Of a stretch of 64,000 nucleotides of DNA, positions 17,824 to 25,790 are shown piece by piece. This stretch comes from Mesorhizobium sp. (lineage in GTDB: Bacteria > Pseudomonadota > Alphaproteobacteria > Rhizobiales > Rhizobiaceae). The DNA lies in NCBI GenBank assembly GCA_004020875.1, contig SAPZ01000001.1:186001-250000 (forward strand), given 5' to 3'. Made by a program: the position numbers and the translations under genes. Position 1 is the first letter of the stretch. Each line of letters begins with the position of its first letter. The notes under the pieces were generated by a model, which had not been told where the DNA came from, made no database searches, and saw nothing but the letters and a program-made list of their open reading frames with translations.

Positions 17824-18798
17824 TCACCGCACCTTCGCGTCCAATCGGCTAAGCAGCATCGCCTTGGTCTTCCTGTCGACGAACGCCGCCTCGATGGCCG
17901 TCCTGGTGACGGCGGTGAGCGCCTTGTCGTCCATGTGGAAATGCTCGGCGGCGATATCGTATTCGTGCTTCAGCGAGGTCCAGAAATAAGGTGGGTCATC
18001 AGAATTGAGCGTCACCTTGCAGCCGGCGGCGCGCAGCGCCGGAAGAGGATGGTCGGCGAAGCTGTCGAAGACTTTCAAAGCGATGTTGGAGCCAGGGCAG
18101 CATTCCAGCACCACCCCCTCGGCGGCGATGCGGCGGACGAGGTCCGGATTCTCGATGGCGCGCACGCCATGGCCGATGCGGGAGGGGCGGATGTGGTCAA
18201 GAGCGGCCGCCACACTTTCCCAGCCCATCAGCTCACCGGCATGGATGGTGATGCCGAGCCCGGCTTCCCGCGCGATCTCGAAGGCGCGAACATAATCCTC
18301 GAAATCACCGATGCGCTCGTCGCCGGCGACGCCGAAACCGGTCACCAGCGGATGGCCGCAGCGCGCAGCGAAGCGTGCCGCCTGCTCGATCGCCTCGACC
18401 CCGACATGGCGCACGCCGGTGACGATCATGCGGCCTTCGATCCCCGTCTTGGCCTTGGCGCGGGCCATGCCGTCGCCCAGCGCGTCGGTATAGGCCTTTG
18501 GCGAGAGGCCAGCCTTCTTCGCATGGTCCGGCGAGGTGAAGACTTCGGAATAGATGGCGCCGTCGCGGGCGAGGCTGGTCAGGTAATGGTCGGCCAGGCG
18601 CGCATAATCGTCTTCCGTGCGAAACAGGTCGGAAGCGAAATCGTAGGCAGCGAGAAACGAGCTGAAATCGTGCCAGACGAAGGAGCCGTCCTGGATATAG
18701 GGCGAAGGGTCCTTGCCGTATTTGCGGGCCTGGCTGACGACGAGCTCCGGCGCCGCCGCCCCTTCGATGTGGCAGTGCAACTCGGCCTTCAAAATCAT
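17824..18798 (-). CDS. add: Adenosine deaminase
   Basis: A 324-residue zinc aminohydrolase turning adenosine into inosine, which the adjacent purine phosphorylase can split. Metal and catalytic motifs are ELHCHIEGAA (HxH) at the N-terminus, IHAGEL (H and catalytic E), RIGHGVRAIENPDLV and LNSDDPPYF. The start at MILKAEL, with the first beta strand immediately after, gives the family length; the longer reading adds an unrelated 42 residues. Adenosine rather than adenine is favoured by the HIEGAA and HAGE context, though adenine deaminase of the same fold cannot be fully excluded. Confidence 0.92.
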   Translation of the reverse strand: MILKAELHCHIEGAAAPELVVSQARKYGKDPSPYIQDGSFVWHDFSSFLAAYDFASDLFRTEDDYARLADHYLTSLARDGAIYSEVFTSPDHAKKAGLSPKAYTDALGDGMARAKAKTGIEGRMIVTGVRHVGVEAIEQAARFAARCGHPLVTGFGVAGDERIGDFEDYVRAFEIAREAGLGITIHAGELMGWESVAAALDHIRPSRIGHGVRAIENPDLVRRIAAEGVVLECCPGSNIALKVFDSFADHPLPALRAAGCKVTLNSDDPPYFWTSLKHEYDIAAEHFHMDDKALTAVTRTAIEAAFVDRKTKAMLLSRLDAKVR

Positions 18799-18966
18799 GC
18801 GGTCATTCCGCCCAGCATGCCGTTCTCGCAGGGAATCTGGCCGGAAAATCATGCGGGACCTTTCTCGACCGGGTTTTGCAGGCGCGGCCGAAAACCGCGC
18901 CTTGGACAATAGCGTCGGCACCATCGATCGGCTATGGTCCCGCCGGTTTTATGACGGATCAAAATA

Positions 18967-19743
18967 ATGTCAGTTGAGAGAACCACGGCTGCGGGCGGCA
19001 TGGAAACCTCCTATGGTTTCAGGAAGGTAGGGGCAGGCGAGAAGCAGCCCCTGGTCAACGACGTCTTCCATAAGGTGGCCAATCGATACGACCTGATGAA
19101 CGATCTGATGTCGGCCGGGTTGCATCGGTTGTGGAAGGACGCGATGGTCGCCTGGCTGACCCCGCCGAAGCGGCCGGGCTGGAAGGTGCTCGATGTCGCC
19201 GGCGGCACCGGCGACATCGCCTTCAGGATCGTCGAGGCCAGCCAGCGCCAGGCGCATGCGACTGTGCTCGACATCAACGGCTCGATGCTCTCGGTTGGCC
19301 GCGACCGCGCCGAAAAGCTGGGCCTTGCAGCAAACACCGACTTCGTCGAGGCCAATGCCGAGGCGCTGCCGTTCGAGGACGACACCTTCGATGCCTATAC
19401 GATCGCCTTCGGCATCCGCAACGTGCCGCGCATCGAGGTGGCGCTTGCCGAAGCGTATCGCGTGCTGAAGCGCGGCGGCCGGTTTCTGTGCCTGGAATTC
19501 TCGGAGGTCGAGATGCCGCTGCTTGACAAGGCCTATGAGTCCTGGTCGTTCAACGCGATCCCCAGGATCGGCAAGGCGGTGACCGGCGACGGTGAGCCCT
19601 ATTCCTACCTCGTCGAATCCATCCGCAAGTTCCCCAACCAGCAGAATTTCGCGTCGATGATCGCCCGCGCCGGCTTCGACCGCGTCACGTTCCGCAACTA
19701 TTCGGGCGGCATCGCCGCCCTTCATTCCGGCTGGAAGCTTTGA
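18967..19743 (+). CDS. ubiE: Ubiquinone/menaquinone biosynthesis C-methyltransferase
   Basis: A 258-residue SAM methyltransferase. SAM motif I is [15 protein letters not shown], post-[10 protein letters not shown], motif II with [23 protein letters not shown] and motif [21 protein letters not shown]. In an alphaproteobacterium it would methylate the 2-methoxy-6-polyprenyl-1,4-benzoquinol ring for ubiquinone. It is followed after 57 bases by ubiB, the usual rhizobial order. Confidence 0.96.
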   Translation: MSVERTTAAGGMETSYGFRKVGAGEKQPLVNDVFHKVANRYDLMNDLMSAGLHRLWKDAMVAWLTPPKRPGWKVLDVAGGTGDIAFRIVEASQRQAHATVLDINGSMLSVGRDRAEKLGLAANTDFVEANAEALPFEDDTFDAYTIAFGIRNVPRIEVALAEAYRVLKRGGRFLCLEFSEVEMPLLDKAYESWSFNAIPRIGKAVTGDGEPYSYLVESIRKFPNQQNFASMIARAGFDRVTFRNYSGGIAALHSGWKL

Positions 19744-19800
19744 GGCTGGGCCCTTGAAGCAGCCTCCTTTGACCAAGGCTCCTTTTAATCAGGATGGCCG

Positions 19801-21375
19801 ATGAGCAGCGTCGCCGCCGCCTTCAGGCTCGTCAGGGCCGGCTGGGTGCTGGTCCGCGAGGGCGTCGTCGCGGCGCTGCCGGGCGAAGAACTCTCCGGCA
19901 TGCCGAAATTCGGCTGGAGCGTGGCGCGGCTTTTCACCCGCCGCCGGGCACTGAGCTATCAGCGCGGCGACAGGCTGGCGCGCGCGGTGGTGCGGCTCGG
20001 ACCCTCCTATGTCAAGCTCGGCCAGTTCCTGGCGACCCGGCCGGACGTCGTCGGCAACGACATGGCGCTCGACCTCGCGCTGTTGCAGGACAAGATGCAC
20101 ACGTTTCCGAAGGCGGAGGCGGTCCACGCGATCGAAGCCTCGCTCGGACGCAGGATCGACGACCTCTATGCCAGCTTCGGCGAACCGGTGGCGGCGGCCT
20201 CGATCGCACAGGTGCACAGCGCCGAGGTTGTGCGTGAGGGTGCTGCTTCGCGCGTGGCGGTCAAGGTCATCCGGCCCGGCGTGCGGCACCGCTTTTTCCA
20301 AGACCTCGAAAGCTATTTCCTCGCCGCCCGACTGCAGGAAAAATACATCCCTTCGTCGCGTCGGCTGCGCCCGGTCGAGGTGACCCAGACGCTGGCGCAG
20401 ACCACCAGAATCGAGATGGATCTGAGGCTTGAGGCGGCGGCGCTTTCGGAGCTCGGCGAGAACACCAAGGACGATCCGGGATTCCGCGTGCCGGCAGTCG
20501 ACTGGGAGCGGACCGGCCGCGACGTGCTCACCATGGAGTGGATCGACGGCGTCAAAATGAACGATATCGCCGGCCTTGCCGCCGCCGGTCATGACCTCAA
20601 GGCGATCGCCGCCAACCTCATCCAGTCGTTCCTCAGGCACACGCTGCGCGACGGCTTCTTCCATGCCGACATGCACCCGGGAAACCTGTTCGTCGAGGCG
20701 GACGGCACCATCGTCGCCGTCGATCTCGGCATCGCCGGGCGGCTCGGCAAGAAGGAGCGGCGTTTCCTCGCCGAGATCCTCTACGGCTTCATCGTGCGCG
20801 ACTATCAGCGCGTCGCCGAGGTGCATTTCGAGGCGGGCTATGTGCCGCGCCAGCACAATGTCTCGGCCTTTGCGCAGGCGATCCGCGCCATCGGCGAACC
20901 GATCCACGGCCAATCGGCCGACACGATCTCGATGGCGAAGCTCCTGACCTTGCTGTTCGAGGTCACGGAGCTGTTCGACATGGCGACGCGGCCGGAGCTG
21001 ATCCTGCTGCAGAAGACCATGGTGGTCGTCGAAGGTGTCGCCCGTACGCTCGATTCGGCCTTCAACATGTGGAAGACCTCGGAGCCCGTGGTCAGCGACT
21101 GGATCGCGGGCAATCTCGGTCCGCGCGGGCTGCTCACGGACGCGCGCGACGGCGCCAAGGCGCTGCTGGCCCTTGCAAGGCAGGCGCCTGACCTTGCAGC
21201 CCGCACCGACCGGCTGTCGCGCGAGATCGACCTAATGGCCGAGAACGGGCTGCGCTTTGACGAGGCGACCGCTCAAGCCATCGGCAAGGCCGAAGCGCGC
21301 CACACCCGTTCCGGCCGAGTGGCGCTGTGGCTGATCGCGCTGACGCTGATCTACATCGCGTGGAAATTGCTATGA
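19801..21375 (+). CDS. ubiB: Ubiquinone biosynthesis protein UbiB (atypical kinase)
   Basis: A 524-residue ABC1/ADCK-family protein. The KxGQ motif is at residues 72-75 (YVKLGQFLATRPDVVG), the A-rich loop reads AAASIAQVHSAEV, and the catalytic loop and metal site read HADMHPGNLF and AVDLGIAGRL. A C-terminal membrane helix (VALWLIALTLIYIAWKLL) anchors it to the inner membrane, where it supports ubiquinone assembly. Its stop codon lies at the first base of the inverted repeat in front of coaBC. Confidence 0.96.
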   Translation: MSSVAAAFRLVRAGWVLVREGVVAALPGEELSGMPKFGWSVARLFTRRRALSYQRGDRLARAVVRLGPSYVKLGQFLATRPDVVGNDMALDLALLQDKMHTFPKAEAVHAIEASLGRRIDDLYASFGEPVAAASIAQVHSAEVVREGAASRVAVKVIRPGVRHRFFQDLESYFLAARLQEKYIPSSRRLRPVEVTQTLAQTTRIEMDLRLEAAALSELGENTKDDPGFRVPAVDWERTGRDVLTMEWIDGVKMNDIAGLAAAGHDLKAIAANLIQSFLRHTLRDGFFHADMHPGNLFVEADGTIVAVDLGIAGRLGKKERRFLAEILYGFIVRDYQRVAEVHFEAGYVPRQHNVSAFAQAIRAIGEPIHGQSADTISMAKLLTLLFEVTELFDMATRPELILLQKTMVVVEGVARTLDSAFNMWKTSEPVVSDWIAGNLGPRGLLTDARDGAKALLALARQAPDLAARTDRLSREIDLMAENGLRFDEATAQAIGKAEARHTRSGRVALWLIALTLIYIAWKLL

Positions 21376-21419
21376 TTGCTTGCAATGCTAGCATCTGATT
21401 TGCTAGCGTTGCAGGCAAT
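21375..21419 (+). promoter_or_regulatory. 19-bp inverted repeat, candidate operator of the antitoxin-CoaBC gene
   Basis: Left arm ATTGCTTGCAATGCTAGCA (21375-21393) and right arm TGCTAGCGTTGCAGGCAAT (21401-21419) are inverted repeats matching at 17 of 19 positions around a 7-base spacer. It ends 35 bases before the coaBC start, lacks a T-run and so does not look like a terminator. The inner TGCTAGCA unit resembles the TGCTATCA half-site I recall for FitA-FitB of Neisseria, and the downstream gene begins with a FitA-type DNA-binding domain, so autoregulation is a reasonable inference. Confidence 0.65.
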
Positions 21420-21454
21420 GACGGCTGTAGCCGCCGACGGTTGGGAGCGGGATC

Positions 21455-22933
21455 ATGGGCACGATTACTGTCCGTAATCTAGCGGACGACGTGAAGCAGA
21501 GATTGCGCGAACGTGCTGCAGCACGAGGCGTGTCCATGGAAGAGGAGGCGCGCGAGATCCTGGGCAGAAGCGTTCTGTCCGCGGGAGCGGCGACCGCGCC
21601 GGAGGGCGAGAGCCTTTACGTGGCGATCCGCGGTCTGGTCGAGCCGCATGGCGGCTTTGATATTCAGCTGCCACTGCGCGGCCAATCCGTGGGAAGCCGC
21701 ATCACTCTCTCCGGCAAGCGCATTCTGCTGATCATCGGCGGCGGCATCGCCGCCTATAAGTCGCTCGACCTGATTCGGCGGCTGCGCGAGCGCGGGGCGT
21801 CGGTGCGGGTGGTGATGACGACGGCCGCGAAGGAATTCGTCACCACGCTGTCGGTCGGCGCGCTTTCGGCCGACCATGTCTTCACCGACCTGTTCGACCG
21901 CAAGGACGAGCACGATGTCGGCCATATCAGGCTGTCGCGCGAGGCCGACCTGCTGGTGGTGGCGCCGGCCACCGCCGACTTGATGGCGAAGCTCGCCAAC
22001 GGCCATGCCAACGACCTCGCCTCGACGGTGCTTCTGGCCACCGACAAGAAGGTGCTGATGGCGCCGGCGATGAATCCGAAGATGTGGGCGCATGCCGCTA
22101 CACGCCGCAACCGGGCGACGCTGCAGAAGGACGGCATCGCCTTTGTCGGACCTGGCAAAGGCGAGATGGCCGAAAGCAACGAAGCCGGCGAGGGCCGCAT
22201 GGCCGAACCGCTGGAGATCGTGGCCGCGATCGAGACGATGCTCGACGAGAAGCCGAAGCCGCTTGCGGGTCGCAGGATCATCGTCACCTCCGGACCGACG
22301 CATGAGCCGATCGATCCGGTGCGCTACATCGCCAATCGGTCTTCCGGCAAGCAGGGCCATGCCATCGCGGCCGCGCTTGCGCAACTCGGTGCCGATGTCA
22401 GGCTGGTCTCCGGCCCGGTCAACATCGCTGATCCGGCCGGCGTAGCGACCACGCATGTCGAAACAGCCGCGCAGATGAAGGAAGCGGTCGAGAGCCTGTT
22501 GCCGGCGGATGCCGCCGTGTTTGTCGCGGCGGTCGCCGACTGGCGCACGGCGAATGCCGCCGGCGAGAAGATCAAGAAGGTGGCGGGCAAGGGGCCGCCT
22601 TCACTGCAGATGGTCGAGAATCCCGATATCCTGGCCGGCATCGGCCATCATGCGCAGCGGCCAGGCCTCGTCGTCGGCTTCGCCGCCGAGACGCAGGACC
22701 TCATCGCCAATGCCGAGGCCAAACTTAAGAAGAAGGGGGCGGACTTCATCGTCGCCAACGACGTTTCGCATGAAAGCGGCATCGGTCCGTCGGGCGTTAT
22801 GGGCGGCGACCGCAACAAGGTGCGCATCGTCTCCAAGACCGGCGTCGAGGAGTGGCCGGAGATGGACAAGGACGAGGTGGCGGCGCGGCTCGCCGCGATC
22901 ATCGCGGAGCGGCTCGCGACAGTCGTCGTCTAG
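21455..22933 (+). CDS. coaBC: FitA-type antitoxin domain fused to CoaBC
   Basis: A 492-residue in-frame fusion. Residues 1-40 (MGTITVRNLADDVKQRLRER ... SMEEEAREILGRS) are a FitA/StbC ribbon-helix-helix domain, and 53-76 (SLYVAIRGLVEPHGGFDIQL) match the C-terminal toxin-binding tail of that family. CoaBC starts near 85: CoaC with IGGGIAAYKS, His157 in GHIRLSRE and PAMNPKMW at 204-211, then CoaB with TSGPTHEPIDPVR, NRSSGKQGHAIA and the lysine block EKIKKVAGK. The enzyme makes 4'-phosphopantetheine for CoA. The canonical ACG cysteine of CoaC is not visible; the flap reads GEMAESNEAGEGRM. GGGAGCGGG precedes the ATG; the only separate in-frame start near CoaC (GTG 21689) has no ribosome site. Confidence 0.92.
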   Translation: MGTITVRNLADDVKQRLRERAAARGVSMEEEAREILGRSVLSAGAATAPEGESLYVAIRGLVEPHGGFDIQLPLRGQSVGSRITLSGKRILLIIGGGIAAYKSLDLIRRLRERGASVRVVMTTAAKEFVTTLSVGALSADHVFTDLFDRKDEHDVGHIRLSREADLLVVAPATADLMAKLANGHANDLASTVLLATDKKVLMAPAMNPKMWAHAATRRNRATLQKDGIAFVGPGKGEMAESNEAGEGRMAEPLEIVAAIETMLDEKPKPLAGRRIIVTSGPTHEPIDPVRYIANRSSGKQGHAIAAALAQLGADVRLVSGPVNIADPAGVATTHVETAAQMKEAVESLLPADAAVFVAAVADWRTANAAGEKIKKVAGKGPPSLQMVENPDILAGIGHHAQRPGLVVGFAAETQDLIANAEAKLKKKGADFIVANDVSHESGIGPSGVMGGDRNKVRIVSKTGVEEWPEMDKDEVAARLAAIIAERLATVVV

Positions 22934-24381
22934 CCGGCCGCCTGTCGAGGCCGCAGCGGGGGCAGCGCGATCCTGAGCGCGGCGATGCATCCAAAGATCC
23001 CGAGCGGCACGAAGACGAGGAACAGCCAACCGGCGACGGTCGCGGCCGCCTCGCGGCTAAGGCCATCGGAGAAGCCGCAGGCGTTGGCGATAATGCCGGC
23101 GACGGCCGCGCCGACGGCGTAGCCTATGCGCTGCATGGTGGGCACCGCGGCCGAGGCGATCGTCTGCTCGCCATCGCGGGCAGAAGCGACGATGACGCGG
23201 GTCAGGAACGGCCAAGCGACGCCGAAGCCGCCGCCTTGCAAAAGCGCGCAAAGCAGGATCAGCGGGATCGAGCCGGTCGGGATCGTGTAGGCGAAACCCG
23301 CGAGGCCGGCGGCGATCATCAGCGCGCCGACGACGATGATCGACCGCTCGTGATGCAGCGGCGCATTGGCGACGGCGATCGACAGGATCGACCAGGCGAT
23401 CGATTCGGCGGCGATGATGTAGCCTGTCGTCAGGATCGGGATGCCGTGCAGCGTGGTCAGCAGCAACGGCCCGTAAATGGCGAATGTGCAGGTCGCCACG
23501 GAGAAGGCAGCCACCATGGTCATGCCGCTGCCGAGCGCGGAATTCCAGGAAAAGAGATGCGAGGGAAAGAGGCGCGAGCGCGGCTTCAGCGCGTCGACGC
23601 GGAAGAACAGCGCGAGGCCGGCCAGACCAAGCAGTATGAACAATGACGAGCGCAGCAAGGCGATGTCGACGCCCGCTGCGGCGATCAGCAAGACGCTGAC
23701 GGCAAGGCAGCCGAGTGCCAGGAAGGGAAAGGCTGGCGTCTGGCCGGCGCCGGCCTGCGGCCGCTTCGCCTGCGGCGTGCCGAGGACGGCGAAGCTCGCG
23801 AGCGCCATGGCCGCGCCGCCAAACGTGAAAACGCCGAAGGCCCAGCGCCAGGACAAGAAGTCGACCATGACTGCGCCGAGCATCGGGCCGCTGAAGGCGG
23901 CAACACCCCAGATCGCCGAGATGATGCCGAAAAGCTGCGGCCAGATGTTGCGCGGGAACAGGCGCTCGACCGAGACGAAGGCGAGCGAGACGAGCGCACC
24001 GCCGCCCAGGCCTTCGACCAGCCGCCCGGCTAGGAAGATGGGCATCGATGGCGCGGTGGCGCAGACCAGCGCGCCAGCAGCATAAAGAAGGGCCGCGGCC
24101 ATCATGTTGGTGCGCAAGGCGACGAAGCTGACCAGCCGGCCGGCGGCGGCCCCCGCGACGATGGCGCCGAGTTCGTACACGGCAAGCGACCAGCCGACGA
24201 ACTGCACGCCGGCAATATCGCCGACCATCGCCGGCATGACCGTTGCGATCATTGTCTCATTGGTGGCATGGAGCAGGATGCCGAGGCTGATGAAGCAGAA
24301 GCGAGCCAGGTCGCCATTTACCCACAGCGCCCGCCAATCAATCTTATCGCCGCCTGCCTTGTTGCCGCTTGCTGCCGTCAC
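22930..24381 (-). CDS. MFS drug-exporter-like transporter (DHA2 type)
   Basis: A 483-residue inner-membrane transporter with about 14 hydrophobic segments. The N-terminal half shows NETMIATVMPAMVGDIAGVQ and VGWSLAVYELGAIVAGAAAG, close to EmrB/DHA2 drug:H+ antiporters, and a motif-C-like GIISAIWGVAAFSGPMLGAV. The substrate is not evident. It converges on coaBC with a 4-base overlap of the coding ends. No regulator or periplasmic adaptor sits next to it. Confidence 0.85.
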   Translation of the reverse strand: MTAASGNKAGGDKIDWRALWVNGDLARFCFISLGILLHATNETMIATVMPAMVGDIAGVQFVGWSLAVYELGAIVAGAAAGRLVSFVALRTNMMAAALLYAAGALVCATAPSMPIFLAGRLVEGLGGGALVSLAFVSVERLFPRNIWPQLFGIISAIWGVAAFSGPMLGAVMVDFLSWRWAFGVFTFGGAAMALASFAVLGTPQAKRPQAGAGQTPAFPFLALGCLAVSVLLIAAAGVDIALLRSSLFILLGLAGLALFFRVDALKPRSRLFPSHLFSWNSALGSGMTMVAAFSVATCTFAIYGPLLLTTLHGIPILTTGYIIAAESIAWSILSIAVANAPLHHERSIIVVGALMIAAGLAGFAYTIPTGSIPLILLCALLQGGGFGVAWPFLTRVIVASARDGEQTIASAAVPTMQRIGYAVGAAVAGIIANACGFSDGLSREAAATVAGWLFLVFVPLGIFGCIAALRIALPPLRPRQAAG

Positions 24382-24534
24382 CTCGATCTCCTGCTTACGA
24401 TTCGCAGCCTCATCCGCATCGCGAATGGGTGCCAGATCCAGTTCGGCGGGGCTTGTAGAACCTCAAGCGCAGTTGAGCTCAAGAGGCTTTTTCGCTTGTC
24501 GGGGCAGTAACGCTCCACCGGCTTTGGCGGGCAA

Positions 24535-25017
24535 TCAGTTCGCCATGCTGCGCAGCTGGAACTGGCTGACGCCGATGGCGATGTTGAGACCGGTCTGGGC
24601 CTGGACGCTGAACGGCTGCAGGGTGAAGGCATTGCCGGTGCCTCCGACCAGGAGATTGGCGCCGGCGCCGACCGCGGCAGTCACTTCGGCGCTGGCGCCG
24701 ACATAATCGCCGGCCAGCGCGCCTGGGGCGTAAATGTTGTTCATGGGCGTCAGCACCAGCCAGCGCATCACGCTCTGGCTGGTCGTGCCGATGTCAAGAC
24801 CATATTTGTTGACGGCGCCGAAATAGGCTTCCGGCGCAAAGGTCTTGTCGGCCGGCGTGAAGGTGCAGCTCAGATCCTTGCTGGAGCCGAAGACGAAGCC
24901 GGTGCCGCCGCCGATGGCGCAATCCAAGATGCCGAGTTCGACGCCGCCGGTCTCCGCTCGGGCCTGCCCGGCCAGTGCAAGAATCGCGATCGCGGCTGCG
25001 GCGATGATCCTCGACAT
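24535..25017 (-). CDS. DUF992 periplasmic protein A
   Basis: A 160-residue secreted protein with a Sec signal (IAAAAIAILALAGQARA). The mature part has the DUF992 pattern: GILDCAIGGGTGFVFGSSKD, a CTF motif, YFGAVNKYGLDIG and the glycine-rich GAGANLLVGGTGNAFTLQPF end. Two cysteines, in LDC and SCTF, may form a disulfide. The role is unknown; the family is common in Rhizobiales. It follows its paralogue after 90 bases, evidently by tandem duplication. Confidence 0.87.
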   Translation of the reverse strand: MSRIIAAAAIAILALAGQARAETGGVELGILDCAIGGGTGFVFGSSKDLSCTFTPADKTFAPEAYFGAVNKYGLDIGTTSQSVMRWLVLTPMNNIYAPGALAGDYVGASAEVTAAVGAGANLLVGGTGNAFTLQPFSVQAQTGLNIAIGVSQFQLRSMAN

Positions 25018-25107
25018 ATGTCCCCCCAAAAAGCATGCGGCCCGGAACGGCCACAATGTCCTGTTCCGAGCCGCGCGTATAGGCGGAAGTCGTTAGCGGC
25101 TGAGTGC

Positions 25108-25584
25108 CTATTTGTAGGAGTGGACGAGGTCCAGCGACGCCACCGCGACGGCCAGGTTGACGCCGGTCTGCGCCTGGACGCTGAGCGGCTCCAGCATGAA
25201 AGCGCCGTCGAGGCCGCCGACCAGGAGATTGGCGCCGCCGCCGGTCACCACGGAAGCCTCGGCGTTAACGCCGTAATAGCTGCCGGCGAGGTCGCCCGCC
25301 TCATGGTGGCGCGTGGCGGCAAGCACCGCCCAGACGAGCTGGCCCTGATGCGTCTGGCCGAGATCGACGCCGAGCTTGGAGATCATGCCGGTGTACTGCT
25401 CGGCGGGACCGTGATGATAGGGACGGAAGGTGCAGGACACACCCTTGTTGGACGTGATGACATAGCCGACGCCGCCATCGATGGTGCAATCGAGCGTGCC
25501 GAGACGGAGCGTGCCCGCGCTGACCGGGGAAGCGAGGACCGTGGCGGCAAGCGCGGCCGCGGCACAGGCAAGAGATTTGATCAT
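25108..25584 (-). CDS. DUF992 periplasmic protein B
   Basis: A 158-residue secreted protein with signal SLACAAAALAATVLASPVSA. It repeats the layout of the downstream paralogue: GTLDCTIDGGVGYVITSNKG, SCTF, a GVDLGQTHQGQLVWAVLA block and GGGANLLVGGLDGAFMLEPL near the end. Both keep the two cysteines. The start at MIKSLACAAA has AAAGGACC upstream, giving a good ribosome site. Confidence 0.88.
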   Translation of the reverse strand: MIKSLACAAAALAATVLASPVSAGTLRLGTLDCTIDGGVGYVITSNKGVSCTFRPYHHGPAEQYTGMISKLGVDLGQTHQGQLVWAVLAATRHHEAGDLAGSYYGVNAEASVVTGGGANLLVGGLDGAFMLEPLSVQAQTGVNLAVAVASLDLVHSYK

Positions 25585-25790
25585 TGGAAAGGTCCTTTCG
25601 CGAAAATCGTGGCCCCGGCATGAACGGTCGAGGTGCGCGGAGCGTTCCGCCGAAAACTTGGCGCGAACATGGCATAGGTTAACGCATTGCCATGGGCGGT
25701 TAACGGATCGCTATCGGCGTCGCCGCGGCGCAACACTGAGGTCGCCAGCGGCGACCGCGCCTCGTGCGAGATGCACTTCCGCTACCGCCT

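Noticed and set aside
21375..21419. The inverted repeat as a Rho-independent terminator of ubiB
   Set aside because: The stem is only moderately GC-rich, the spacer is 7 bases and no U-run follows; position and symmetry fit an operator better.
21689..22933. CoaBC as a separate gene starting at the internal GTG 21689
   Set aside because: There is no ribosome site before that GTG, the antitoxin frame reads through without a stop, and the only good ribosome site is at 21455. A minor internal start cannot be fully excluded.
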